Positions 38,298-46,884 of a DNA stretch of 64,000 bases are shown in pieces. Each line of letters opens with the position of its first letter. Within the stretch, counting starts at the first letter, position 1. The stretch is from NCBI RefSeq assembly GCF_023147585.1, contig NZ_JAHXOZ010000003.1, forward strand, positions 149,316-213,315, read 5' to 3'. Below the pieces are notes generated by a model. The model was given only the letters and a program-made list of their open reading frames with translations, was not told the DNA's origin and did no database searches. Position numbers and translations under genes: made by a program. The DNA is from Micrococcus sp. EYE_212. Its GTDB lineage: Bacteria; Actinomycetota; Actinomycetes; Actinomycetales; Micrococcaceae.

Positions 38298-40394
38298 TCA
38301 GGCGTCGATGCGGGCGCGGTCCAGGTCGTCCGCGCCGGAGACGATGAACTCCTTGCGAGGGGCGACGGAGGAGCCCATGAGCAGGTCGAACACGCGCTCG
38401 GCGGCCTCCAGCTCGGAGATGTTCACGCGGCGCAGCATGCGGTGGCGGGGGTCCATGGTGGTCTCCGCCAACTGGTCCGCGTCCATCTCGCCGAGGCCCT
38501 TGTAGCGCTGGATGGGCTCGCGGTAGGAGCGCCCCTCCTTCTCCAGGCGGGCGAGGACCTCGCGGAGCTCCTGCTCGGAGTAGGTGTAGATGACCTCGCG
38601 CTCCTTCTGCCCGCGGGTGACCGCCTCGATCCGGTGCAGGGGCGGGACGGCGGCGAACACGCGGCCCGCCTCCACCATGGGACGCATGTACCGGAAGAAG
38701 AGGGTGAGCAGGAGGGTGCGGATGTGGGCACCGTCCACGTCCGCGTCCGTCATGAGGATGACCTTGCCGTAGCGCGCCGCGTCGATGTCGAAGCTGCGCC
38801 CGGCGCCGCCGCCCACCACCTGGATCAGGGCTGCGCACTCGGCGTTGGAGAGGATGTCCGAGACCGAGGCCTTCTGCACGTTGAGGATCTTGCCGCGGAT
38901 GGGCAGCAGCGCCTGGAAGTCGGAGGACCGGGCGAGCTTGGCGGTGCCGAGGGCGGAGTCGCCCTCCACGATGAACAGCTCCGAGGAGGCGACGTCCGAG
39001 CTGCGGCAGTCCGCGAGCTTGGCCGGCATGGTGGAGGTCTCCAGCGCGTTCTTCCGCCGTTGGTTCTCCTTGTGGGTGCGCGCCGAGATGCGGGACTTCA
39101 TCTCCGCCACGACCTTCTCCAGCAGCACCGCCGTCTGCTGCTTCTGCGCCCGGGCCGACGACGCCAGACGCGCGGTGAGCTCCTTCTCCACCACCTGTGC
39201 GACGATGCGCCGCACGGCCGAGGTGCCGAGGATCTCCTTGGTCTGCCCCTCGAACTGCGGCTCGGCGAGGCGCACGGTGAGCACGGCGGTCATGCCCGCC
39301 AGCACGTCGTCCTTCTCCACCTTGTCCGTGCCGGCCTTCAGGCGGCGCGCGTTGGCCTCCACCTGGGCGCGGAGCACCTTGAGCAGCGAGGCCTCGAAGC
39401 CGGACTGGTGGGTGCCGCCCTTGGGCGTGGCGATGATGTTCACGAAGGAGCGGAACACGGTCTCGTAGCCGACGTCCCACCGCAGGGCGAGGTCCACCTC
39501 GCACGTGCGCTGGACGTCCTGCATCGCCGTCCGGCCGTCCTCGCCGAGCACCGGCACGCGCTCCTTGAACGTGCCCGAGCCCTGGATGCGCCACACGTCG
39601 GTGACGGGGGACGCGGGGGTCAGGTGCTCGACGAACTCCGAGATGCCGCCGTCGTACTGGAAGACCTCCTCCGCGGGGGCCTCCTCCCCCGCGGCGCGGC
39701 GCAGGTCCCGCACCGTGATCCGGAGCCCGGGGATCAGGTAGGCGGTCTGCCGGGCCCGAGCGCGCAGGTCCTCCGCCGAGAACTTCGCGTCCTTGATGAA
39801 GATCTGGTCGTCCGCCCAGTAGCGGACCCGCGTGCCGGTGCGGCCGCGCTTGGCCTTGCCGACGACGTCCAGCGGCGAGGCGTCCTTCGCCGGCTCGAAC
39901 GGGGCCTCCGGGGAGGGCCTCGAAGCGTCCGCGAACCGGCCGGGCTCGCCCCGGCGGAAGGACATCTGGTGGACCTTCCCGCCGCGGAACACCTGCACGT
40001 CCAGACGGGAGGACAGGGCGTTCACCACGGAGGCGCCCACCCCGTGCAGGCCGCCCGAGGCGGCGTAGGAGCCGCCGCCGAACTTGCCTCCCGCGTGGAG
40101 CTTGGTGAACACCACCTCGACGCCGGTCAGGCCCGTCCTGGGCTCGACGTCCACGGGGATGCCGCGGCCTGAGTCCTCCACCTCCACGGAGCCGTCCGGA
40201 TGCAGCGTGACGTCGATCGACTGGCCGAAGCCGCCGAGGGCCTCGTCCACCGAGTTGTCGATGATCTCCCACAGGCAGTGCATGAGGCCGCGGGAGTCCG
40301 TGGAGCCGATGTACATGCCTGGCCGCTTGCGCACGGCCTCAAGCCCCTCCAGCACGGAGAGGTGGCGCGCGGTGTACTCGGAGGACGCTGGCAC
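38298..40394 (-). CDS. parE: DNA topoisomerase IV subunit B
   Basis: A 698-residue ATPase subunit of topoisomerase IV, partner of ParC. GHKL ATPase motifs: LWEIIDNSVDEAL, DSGRGIPVD, and GGLHGVGASVVNALS. The TOPRIM domain shows ELFIVEGDSALGTAK (usual form EGDSAGG; here A-L-G, which I recall from actinobacterial ParE) and MTDADVDGAHIRTLL. The C-terminal YKGLGEMDADQLAETTMDPRHR is intact. GTG 40394 begins the usual N-terminus before YTARHLSVLEGLEAVRKRPGMYIG. The ole cluster and parC lie downstream on the other strand. Confidence 0.95.
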   Translation of the reverse strand: MPASSEYTARHLSVLEGLEAVRKRPGMYIGSTDSRGLMHCLWEIIDNSVDEALGGFGQSIDVTLHPDGSVEVEDSGRGIPVDVEPRTGLTGVEVVFTKLHAGGKFGGGSYAASGGLHGVGASVVNALSSRLDVQVFRGGKVHQMSFRRGEPGRFADASRPSPEAPFEPAKDASPLDVVGKAKRGRTGTRVRYWADDQIFIKDAKFSAEDLRARARQTAYLIPGLRITVRDLRRAAGEEAPAEEVFQYDGGISEFVEHLTPASPVTDVWRIQGSGTFKERVPVLGEDGRTAMQDVQRTCEVDLALRWDVGYETVFRSFVNIIATPKGGTHQSGFEASLLKVLRAQVEANARRLKAGTDKVEKDDVLAGMTAVLTVRLAEPQFEGQTKEILGTSAVRRIVAQVVEKELTARLASSARAQKQQTAVLLEKVVAEMKSRISARTHKENQRRKNALETSTMPAKLADCRSSDVASSELFIVEGDSALGTAKLARSSDFQALLPIRGKILNVQKASVSDILSNAECAALIQVVGGGAGRSFDIDAARYGKVILMTDADVDGAHIRTLLLTLFFRYMRPMVEAGRVFAAVPPLHRIEAVTRGQKEREVIYTYSEQELREVLARLEKEGRSYREPIQRYKGLGEMDADQLAETTMDPRHRMLRRVNISELEAAERVFDLLMGSSVAPRKEFIVSGADDLDRARIDA

Positions 40395-40622
40395 GGGAGG
40401 CGGGCCTTTCGACGGGGATGACGCGGGGGCCGAGGCGGCGCGGCGACGGCCCGTCCAGCCTACTCGGGGGGCCGGACACGGCAGGGCGCCCTACGGGAGG
40501 CCCGCAGCGTCCGGAGACCGACGTCGACGTCGCCGATACGCGCCCAGCGAAACGGGGCGGGTCCGCGCCCCGCGCCGCGAATAACCCTGCCATCCTGGCT
40601 GTTCCATCGGACGAGTGGGGCA

Positions 40623-40640
40623 GCCGGCGCATCCGCCGGC
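40623..40640 (+). promoter_or_regulatory. hairpin in the leader of the DUF7455 gene
   Basis: GCCGGCG (40623-40629) pairs with CGCCGGC (40634-40640), loop CATC, ending 36 nt before GTG 40676. It lies in the 281-nt gap between divergent parE and the DUF7455 gene. A TAACCCT run near 40582 may be the promoter. Confidence 0.4.
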
Positions 40641-40675
40641 TGTCAGCCCCCAGACCCGAACTCGAGGAGGACACC

Positions 40676-40876
40676 GTGTCCATCACCGCCCTGGCCGAGC
40701 CGGCCGCCCTCACCCGTGCCGACCGCTGCGACCGCTGCGGCGCCCAGGCCTACGTCCGCGCTGTGCTCGAGGCCGGCGGCGAGCTGCTCTTCTGCGCTCA
40801 CCACGCACGTGACGTGGAGGCCGCCCTGCGCCCGAAGACCGCCGTGTGGCAGGACGAGACGTCCAGCCTGAGCTGA
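40676..40876 (+). CDS. DUF7455 small zinc-binding-like protein next to sigA
   Basis: A 66-residue protein. ADRCDRCGAQAYVRAVL supplies a CxxC pair and LLFCAHHARD a Cys-His-His, together a plausible single zinc site. This short family (DUF7455) sits beside the primary sigma gene in many actinobacteria, where its role is unknown. GTG 40676 has an excellent AGGAGG 5 nt upstream, which decides the start. Strong translation signals suggest high expression. It is convergent with sigA, separated by a 15-bp terminator stem. Confidence 0.85.
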   Translation: MSITALAEPAALTRADRCDRCGAQAYVRAVLEAGGELLFCAHHARDVEAALRPKTAVWQDETSSLS

Positions 40877-40914
40877 GCCGACCCCCGGCTGCGCTGCAGC
40901 CGAACCGAACGGCA

Positions 40915-40949
40915 GAGGGCCGGGGCACCATGACGGTGTCCCGGCCCTC
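40915..40949. terminator. bidirectional terminator between the DUF7455 gene and sigA
   Basis: A 15-bp stem with one G-T pair: 40915-40929 (GAGGGCCGGGGCACC) with 40935-40949, loop ATGAC. It is placed midway in the 118-nt convergent gap. Confidence 0.8.
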
Positions 40950-40994
40950 CGCCGCGTGGGGGGACGGGCCGCGTCGGACCCGCCCTCCCCGCGA

Positions 40995-42638
40995 TCAGTC
41001 CAGGTAGTCCCGCAGCACCTGCGAGCGGGACGGGTGGCGCAGCTTCGACATGGTCTTGGACTCGATCTGGCGGATGCGCTCGCGCGTCACGCCGTAGACC
41101 TTGCCGATCTCGTCCAGGGTCTTGGGCTGGCCGTCGGTGAGGCCGAAGCGCATGGCGACCACGCCGGCCTCGCGCTCGGAGAGCGTGTCCAGCACGGAGT
41201 GCAGCTGTTCCTGGAGCAGGGTGAAGGAGACGGCGTCCGCGGGCACGACGGCCTCGGAGTCCTCGATGAGGTCGCCGAACTCGGAGTCGCCGTCCTCGCC
41301 GAGGGGGGTGTGCAGGGAGATGGGCTCGCGGCCGTACTTCTGGACCTCCACGACCTTCTCCGGGGTCATGTCCAGCTCCTTGGCGAGCTCCTCCGGGGTG
41401 GGCTCGCGGCCCAGGTCCTGGAGCATCTGGCGCTGCACGCGGGCCAGCTTGTTGATGACCTCCACCATGTGCACGGGGATGCGGATGGTGCGAGCCTGGT
41501 CCGCCATGGCGCGGGTGATGGCCTGGCGGATCCACCACGTGGCGTACGTGGAGAACTTGAAGCCCTTGGTGTAGTCGAACTTCTCCACGGCGCGGATGAG
41601 GCCGAGGTTGCCCTCCTGGATCAGGTCCAGGAAGAGCATGCCGCGCCCGGTGTAGCGCTTGGCCAGCGAGACGACGAGGCGCAGGTTCGCCTCGAGCAGG
41701 TGGTTCTTGGCGCGGCGGCCGTCGGCGATGATCAGCTCGTAGTCGCGGCGCACCCGGTAGTCGTCCACCGGGTTCTCCTTGAGCCAGTGCTCGGCGTACA
41801 GGCCGGCCTCGATGCGCATGGCGAGGTCCACCTCCTGCTCGGCGTTCAGCAGGGCCACCTTGCCGATCTGCTTCAGGTAGTCCTTCACCGGGTCGGCGGT
41901 GGCGCCGGCCACGACGACCTGCTGCACCGGGGCGTCGTCCTCGGAGTTGTCCACCACGAAGGCGCCCCGGACGACGGCGGGGCCGCTCGCCTTGGTGCCG
42001 GTGACGGACTCGGGGGCCATGGCCGGCGCCTGGTTCGCGTCCGAGCCGTCGGCGTCCTCATCGTCCGAGTCCTCGTCGGCGGTGGTGTCGCCCTTGGCGG
42101 CCAGCGCCTCGTCCTCCGGGCCCACCGCGTCGGCCTTGGCGGTCTCCTCGCGGGCGTCGACGGCCGCCTCGTCCGTCTCCGCCTCGGCGTCCGCGTCGGC
42201 GGCCTTCGCGGCGGCGGCCTTGGCGGCCGTCGCCTTCGTGGAGGCGGCCTTCGCAGCCGCCGTGGGGGCCGTGGCCTTGGACGCACCGGCGGTCTTCGCC
42301 GCGGTGGACCGGGTCGTCGACTTCTTGGCGGCGGTGCTCTTGGCGGTGCCGGTCGCGGACTTCGCGCCTGCCGCCGACTTCGTGCCGGCAGCGGACTTCG
42401 CCGCGGTCGTCTTGGCCGCGGTCGTCTTCGCCGCGGTCGTCTTGGCCGCGGTCGTCTTCGTCGCGGCGGCCTTCGTGGCTGCCGTGCTCGTTCGGGCCGT
42501 GGCCGTCTTCTTCGCCGTGGCGGTGGTCTTCTTCGCGGCGGTCCCGCTCGCCCGGGTGCGGGTGGTGGCCTTCTTGGCCGCACCGGTGCCGGTCGTCTCC
42601 GGGCCGTCCTGCGCTCCGCTGGTCGTCGAAGTGGTCAC
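40995..42638 (-). CDS. sigA: primary RNA polymerase sigma factor (RpoD/SigA)
   Basis: A 547-residue sigma-70 group 1 factor directing housekeeping transcription. Conserved regions: 1.2 ([25 protein letters not shown]), 2.1-2.4 ([50 protein letters not shown]), 3, and 4.2 ([18 protein letters not shown]). The N-terminal about 230 residues are a Lys/Ala/Thr-rich low-complexity extension followed by an acidic stretch, typical of actinobacterial SigA but long here, with a perfect DNA repeat inside. GTG 42638 has GAAAGG 8 nt upstream. The open frame extends 19 codons further without a good site. Confidence 0.96.
   Translation of the reverse strand: MTTSTTSGAQDGPETTGTGAAKKATTRTRASGTAAKKTTATAKKTATARTSTAATKAAATKTTAAKTTAAKTTAAKTTAAKSAAGTKSAAGAKSATGTAKSTAAKKSTTRSTAAKTAGASKATAPTAAAKAASTKATAAKAAAAKAADADAEAETDEAAVDAREETAKADAVGPEDEALAAKGDTTADEDSDDEDADGSDANQAPAMAPESVTGTKASGPAVVRGAFVVDNSEDDAPVQQVVVAGATADPVKDYLKQIGKVALLNAEQEVDLAMRIEAGLYAEHWLKENPVDDYRVRRDYELIIADGRRAKNHLLEANLRLVVSLAKRYTGRGMLFLDLIQEGNLGLIRAVEKFDYTKGFKFSTYATWWIRQAITRAMADQARTIRIPVHMVEVINKLARVQRQMLQDLGREPTPEELAKELDMTPEKVVEVQKYGREPISLHTPLGEDGDSEFGDLIEDSEAVVPADAVSFTLLQEQLHSVLDTLSEREAGVVAMRFGLTDGQPKTLDEIGKVYGVTRERIRQIESKTMSKLRHPSRSQVLRDYLD
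42401..42460 (-). repeat. 4 x 15-bp tandem repeat in the sigA N-terminal coding region
   Basis: Two perfect copies of a 30-bp unit (42401-42430 and 42431-42460), each made of two 15-bp units differing at one base (GG/CG). They encode AAKTT repeated in SigA. Flanking sequence continues as degenerate copies. Confidence 0.9.
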
Positions 42639-42702
42639 TCGTGGCCTTTCCGTCGGTCCGCGCCTGCGCGCGGATCCCCTGCAGTCCATATACACGTGAC
42701 CC

Positions 42703-42708
42703 TGTCAA
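42703..42708 (-). promoter_or_regulatory. candidate -35 TTGACA of sigA
   Basis: TTGACA on the minus strand about 65 nt before GTG 42638, followed by an AT-rich TATAT about 10 nt downstream. The spacing to any -10 is not canonical. The 259-nt gap also contains the near-palindrome GGGCGACG-A-CGTCGCCC at 42720-42736. Confidence 0.3.
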
Positions 42709-42897
42709 GTCCCGGCCGCGGGCGACGACGTCGCCCGGGCCCGCAGACTGCAGGGTCCTGGAGTGCTCAACACCGAGGCGGCCGGGTCTATTCCACGCGG
42801 ATCGCACCGAGGCGGACCGCGCGGCTCGACCGGCGCTGAACCGATCCATTGTCGCACGGTGCGGCAGGCCCCCACCCCGGCCACGCCCCGCGGGGCG

Positions 42898-43962
42898 TCA
42901 CCGCCGCGGACCGGCCCGCCATGCGGTCTCCGGGGACGTCGCCCACCCCGCGACCAGGCCCGCTCCCGTGACGGCCCGCAGCACCGAGCCGAAGCGGTCC
43001 CTCGGGTCCAGCGCCTCGGCGGCCTCCAGGTGCGCGCTCGCCGCGGAGCCGTGGCCCCGTGCCCAGGAGACCCATGCCGCCACCGCGAGCGCCTGGGCCG
43101 CGTGGCGTGCCGGGGCGGTGCTCGCGATGCCCCGGCACGCCTCCCACAGGCGGTCGAGGGAGCGCCAGTCCGGCGGCTCCGGCGTCGAGGCCGTGAGGAT
43201 CGGCTCCCGCGCGGCGCCGTCGGCCGCGGCGGCGTCCGGGCCGCACGCCGCCAGGACCACGAGGGCGTCGCGCCAGGCAGGGAGGACGAGCGGCCCGGCG
43301 AGGAGCTCGTGGTCCTGCGCGCACCCGCCGCGCAGCACGGTGCGCCACGCGTCCTGCCAGGCGGCCCGGCCGGCGGCGTCCTGTGGGTCCGGCGCCGGCC
43401 ACCGCCGGGCGTCGGCGGGCGCCGCCCGTCGCGGCGGCGGCACGAGGACGTCGCGGTCCCGCAGGCCCCACACGGAACCCTGGGCGAGCAGGTGAAGGGA
43501 GAGGACGCTGGACTCAGGGCTGACCGCGCGCGCCTGCGACGCCGTGCCCCGCCCGGGAGGCCACGGCCAGGCCCGCTCACCCGCGCTGCACCACGCCTCG
43601 GCCACCGGGATGTCCGCACGGCACAGGGCGTCCTCGAGGGCCGGCCACCATGGAGGCGCGGGGGCCGCGCCGGGCTCGGCCGAGGCGTCGAGCACCAGGG
43701 CCAGGACGGCGGTCGCCCGGGCGTCCCGCCGGCAGACGCCGGCCACGGTGCGCGCCCAGCGCCCCTGCGCGTCGGCATGCCCCGGCAGGTCCACCCGCAC
43801 GACGGCGCGCAGGAGGCGGTGCTCGAGGGTCACGAGGACGAGGCTCTGCCGGGGAAGGGTGCCGAGGGCGTGGCCCACGTAGCCGAGGAGGTCGTCCACC
43901 CCGCGGGCGGAGAGGGTGCCGGGGGCGAGGGTGGGGGTGGGGGTGGGGGTGCAAGGGTCCAT
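42898..43962 (-). CDS. DUF4192 family protein
   Basis: A 354-residue actinobacterial protein of unknown function. The DUF4192 start is seen in LLGYVGHALGTLPRQSLVLVTLE, with later blocks AVLALVLDAS, a Trp-rich middle (PPWWPALEDALCRADIPVAEAWCS) and a C-terminal helical repeat-like part (AAQALAVAAWVSWARGHGSAASAHLEAAEALDP) that resembles a TPR pair. There is no signal or membrane helix. The extreme N-terminus is PTPTPT, encoded by a TGGGGG-type G-run. It lies between the PAC2 gene and sigA on the same strand. Confidence 0.82.
   Translation of the reverse strand: MDPCTPTPTPTLAPGTLSARGVDDLLGYVGHALGTLPRQSLVLVTLEHRLLRAVVRVDLPGHADAQGRWARTVAGVCRRDARATAVLALVLDASAEPGAAPAPPWWPALEDALCRADIPVAEAWCSAGERAWPWPPGRGTASQARAVSPESSVLSLHLLAQGSVWGLRDRDVLVPPPRRAAPADARRWPAPDPQDAAGRAAWQDAWRTVLRGGCAQDHELLAGPLVLPAWRDALVVLAACGPDAAAADGAAREPILTASTPEPPDWRSLDRLWEACRGIASTAPARHAAQALAVAAWVSWARGHGSAASAHLEAAEALDPRDRFGSVLRAVTGAGLVAGWATSPETAWRAGPRR
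43930..43951 (+). repeat. G-quadruplex-prone repeat at the DUF4192 start
   Basis: G-runs of 3-5 separated by single T (GGGTGGGGGTGGGGGTG pattern) on the plus strand, which is the template strand of the DUF4192 gene, within 35 nt of its start codon. Confidence 0.7.
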
Positions 43963-43999
43963 GGCCCGATCCTGGGTCGGGCGCCCCCGCCGCCGGGGG

Positions 44000-44989
44000 T
44001 CAGTCGCTCGGATCGGTGGAGGGCGGACCGGGCCGGTCCTCCTGTGCAGGATCCGTCCGCGTCCAGGGGTGCACCGCCCCGTCCCGCTCCGCGAGGTAGG
44101 CCTCGACGGCGGAGGCGAGCGCGTCGCCGTCGGGCAGTCCCCCGTCGGTCTCCAGGAGGGAGCGCTCCTGGTCCTCGGCGTTCTGGTCGAAGTTCTTCTC
44201 GAGCCCCGTGATCATGGACCGGACCTCCTCCGAGCCCGCCACCTGCCGCTCGATCTCCGCCTCGATCTCCCGGGAGGCGTCCCGCAGCTCGTCCGTGGGG
44301 AGCATGAGGCCCAGCGCGGCGCCCGCGTACTCGAGTGCGGCCACCGCCGCCTGGGGGAAGGCCGCCTCGCCGAGGTAGTGCGGCACGTGCAGGGTGTACC
44401 CGGCCGTGGGGATGCCGGCCTCCTGCGCGCGGACCTCCAGCATCTGCAGCGCCCCGGAGACGATGTCCGCCTCAGGGCTCCACGTGGAGAGCCCGCCGAC
44501 GGCGTCCTGGCGGGAGCCGTGGGTGGTCACCCCGAGACGGCGGGTGTGCGGGACCGGCATGGGGGCGGCGTCGAGGAAGGTGAGGGAGTCCACCTGCCAC
44601 TCCTCGGCGAGCCCGAGCAGCGCGGCGGTGAAGCGCTCCCACTGGAAGTCCGGCTCGGGGCCGGCCACCAGCAGGAACGGGTGGCCGATCAGGTCCTCCA
44701 CCACCTCGACCCGCAGCGAGGGCATGCGCAGGTCTCTGTATCGGTCCCGCTCGAACCGCAGCCGCGGGCGGCGGGCCCGGTAGTCGAACATCTGGTCCAG
44801 GTCGAAGTCGGCGACGAGCCGGTGCGTGAGGTGCTCGCGCAGCGCCGAGCGCACCTGGAGGGCAACCCGACCCGCGTCCATGTGGCCCGTGAGCACGACC
44901 AGCATGCCCAGCCCCGGGGGGACGGCCAGGTCTGCGGCGCCCTCAGGCCCGCCGTCGTGACGTGTGTACAGCTGCGTGGGATCCTGCAC
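44000..44989 (-). CDS. PAC2 family protein
   Basis: A 329-residue protein of the PAC2 (proteasome assembly chaperone-like) family common in actinobacteria. The conserved elements are LVVLTGHMDAGRVALQVRSAL, FDLDQMFDYRARRP, the GPEPDFQWERFTAALLGLAEEWQV block, and AGYTLHVPHYLGEAAFPQAAVAALEYAGAALGL in outline. A charged helical C-terminus of about 100 residues follows. The family may be linked to the proteasome, but function is not established in Micrococcus. GTG 44989 has GGGAGG 8 nt upstream. It is divergent from pepA across a 242-nt gap. Confidence 0.88.
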   Translation of the reverse strand: MQDPTQLYTRHDGGPEGAADLAVPPGLGMLVVLTGHMDAGRVALQVRSALREHLTHRLVADFDLDQMFDYRARRPRLRFERDRYRDLRMPSLRVEVVEDLIGHPFLLVAGPEPDFQWERFTAALLGLAEEWQVDSLTFLDAAPMPVPHTRRLGVTTHGSRQDAVGGLSTWSPEADIVSGALQMLEVRAQEAGIPTAGYTLHVPHYLGEAAFPQAAVAALEYAGAALGLMLPTDELRDASREIEAEIERQVAGSEEVRSMITGLEKNFDQNAEDQERSLLETDGGLPDGDALASAVEAYLAERDGAVHPWTRTDPAQEDRPGPPSTDPSD

Positions 44990-45144
44990 CGCGCGCCCTC
45001 CCGGTTCGTCCTGCTCGATCTCGTCCTGCTGATGGTCTGCGGCGGACGCCCGTGGTCCCGGGCCCCGCCTCCGCCAGGGTCAACCTCCCCGACGGCCTCC
45101 CCTATTCCACCGCGGCGGGGCCAGGGGGCCGCCGGGGCCGTGAC

Positions 45145-45150
45145 TAGGAT
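45145..45150 (+). promoter_or_regulatory. candidate -10 box TAGGAT of pepA
   Basis: TAGGAT about 82 nt before GTG 45232, giving a leader of about 75 nt. Confidence 0.4.
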
Positions 45151-45231
45151 GGCCGATGAGGGCCGCGTCACACGGGTGTCGCCGGCCCACCCGTCCCGCA
45201 GTCCCCGCCGAGAAGAGAAAGAGGCACCACC

Positions 45232-46767
45232 GTGATCGCACAGGACCGTCCGTCCCTGACCGCCCGTACCCTCGAGGACGTGACCGCGTCCGCCCTGGTG
45301 GTGGGGGTGGGTTCCGGACCGGACGGGCCGCTGCTGCTCACGGATGCCCTGCCGGCCGAGGCGGCCACCGCGCTCGAGGCCTCGCTCGAGCTGTTGGGCG
45401 TGCGCGGCGGCGCGGACGAGGTCCACCGCCTCCCCGGCGTCGGCGGCTCCCCCGTGCCCCTGCTCGTGCTCGTGGGCGTGGGCCCGCTGGACGAGGAGGG
45501 CGGCGTGAGCTCCGAGGCGCTGCGCCGCGCGGCCGGCGCCGCCGTGCGCTCCCTGGCCGGCACCGACGCCGTGGCCCTCGCCCTGCCCTCCGACTCCGCG
45601 GAGCGCCTCGCCGCCGTCGCGGAGGGCGCCGCGATGGGCGCCTACGCGTTCACGGCCCTGAAGTCCGAGACCGTCCGCGAGGAGTCCCGCCGCTCCCGCC
45701 CGGTGCGGTCCCTCGAGGTCGTCACCGACCTGGGCGAGGACGTCGCCGGCCCCGCCCTGCGCCGCGCCGCCGTCGTGGGCGACGCCGTGTGCGCCGTGCG
45801 CGACCTCGTGAACACGGCCCCCTCACACCTCTACCCCTCCACCTTCGCGGACGCGGTGGAGCAGGACCTGGCCGGGACGTCCGTGGACGTCACCGTGTGG
45901 GACGAGGGGAGGCTGGCCGCCGAGGGCTTCGGCGGCATCCTGGCGATCGGCCAGGGCTCCTCCCGTCCGCCGCGCCTCGTGCGCCTCGAGCACGCCCCGG
46001 AGGGCGCCGCCGCCCACATCGCCCTCGTGGGCAAGGGCATCACCTTCGACACCGGCGGCATCTCCCTCAAGCCGGCCGCCTCCATGATGACCATGAAGTC
46101 GGACATGGCCGGCGCCGCCACCGTGTTCGCCGTCGTCCGCGCCGCGGCCGCCCTCCAGCTGCCCGTGAAGGTCACGGGCTGGCTGGCCCTCGCGGAGAAC
46201 ATGCCCTCGGACACCGCCATCCGCCCCTCCGACGTCGTGACCATGTACGGCGGCAAGACCGTGGAGATCATGAACACGGACGCCGAGGGACGCGTCGTGA
46301 TGGCCGACGCGCTCGTCGCCGCCACAGACGAGCGCCCCGACGCCGTGCTGGACATCGCCACCCTGACCGGCGCCCAGCTCGTCGCCCTCGGCACGCGCTA
46401 CACCGGCGTGATGGGGGACGAGGCCCTGTGCGCGGAGGTCGTGGCGGCGGCCGACCGCGTGGGCGAGCTGGCGTGGGCCATGCCCATCCCGGAGAACCAG
46501 CGCGCCTCGCTGGACTCGCGCGTGGCGGACCTCTCGAACATGGGCGACAAGTTCGGCGGGATGATGACCGCCGCCGCCTTCCTGCGCGAGTTCGTCGACG
46601 CCGGCCGCGACGCCGCCGAGCGCGCCGAGAGCCCGACCCCGTGGGCCCACCTCGACATCGCCGGACCCTCCTTCAACGACGCCGCTGCCCACGGCTACAC
46701 CCCCCGCGACGCGACCGGCGTGATGGTGCGCACCCTGGTTGGTCTCATCGCAGGACGCGCCGGGTAA
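45232..46767 (+). CDS. pepA: leucyl aminopeptidase (M17 family)
   Basis: A 511-residue cytosolic hexameric metallopeptidase that removes N-terminal residues from peptides. The N-terminal domain (1-170) precedes the catalytic domain with VGKGITFDTGGISLKPAASMMTMKSDMAGAA, holding the catalytic Lys and the metal ligands K and D, and the signature NTDAEGRVVMADAL with D and E ligands (family NTDAEGRL). SFNDAAAHGYTPRDATG closes the fold. GTG 45232 is 17 nt downstream of GAGAAGAG, with AAGAGG nearer. The stop codon overlaps the putative -10 box of lpdA. Confidence 0.94.
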   Translation: MIAQDRPSLTARTLEDVTASALVVGVGSGPDGPLLLTDALPAEAATALEASLELLGVRGGADEVHRLPGVGGSPVPLLVLVGVGPLDEEGGVSSEALRRAAGAAVRSLAGTDAVALALPSDSAERLAAVAEGAAMGAYAFTALKSETVREESRRSRPVRSLEVVTDLGEDVAGPALRRAAVVGDAVCAVRDLVNTAPSHLYPSTFADAVEQDLAGTSVDVTVWDEGRLAAEGFGGILAIGQGSSRPPRLVRLEHAPEGAAAHIALVGKGITFDTGGISLKPAASMMTMKSDMAGAATVFAVVRAAAALQLPVKVTGWLALAENMPSDTAIRPSDVVTMYGGKTVEIMNTDAEGRVVMADALVAATDERPDAVLDIATLTGAQLVALGTRYTGVMGDEALCAEVVAAADRVGELAWAMPIPENQRASLDSRVADLSNMGDKFGGMMTAAAFLREFVDAGRDAAERAESPTPWAHLDIAGPSFNDAAAHGYTPRDATGVMVRTLVGLIAGRAG

Positions 46768-46770
46768 GGT
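46765..46770 (+). promoter_or_regulatory. candidate -10 box TAAGGT of lpdA
   Basis: TAAGGT overlaps the pepA stop codon (TAA 46765-46767). The leader of about 107 nt holds small hairpins, e.g. AGCAGGG/CCCTGCT at 46837-46853. Confidence 0.35.
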
Positions 46771-46884
46771 TGGCTCCGACGTCCGTCCCCCGTCCCGGTC
46801 CCGGCTCTGTGCCGGGCCGGCGGGGAGGCGGTGACCAGCAGGGATCCCCTGCTCCACCCACTCCCAGCACAAGGAGCATGACAA

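Noticed and set aside
45156..45231. ATG 45156 just after the pepA -10 as a leaderless upstream gene
   Set aside because: It reads out of frame into pepA without a domain; probably chance placement in the leader.
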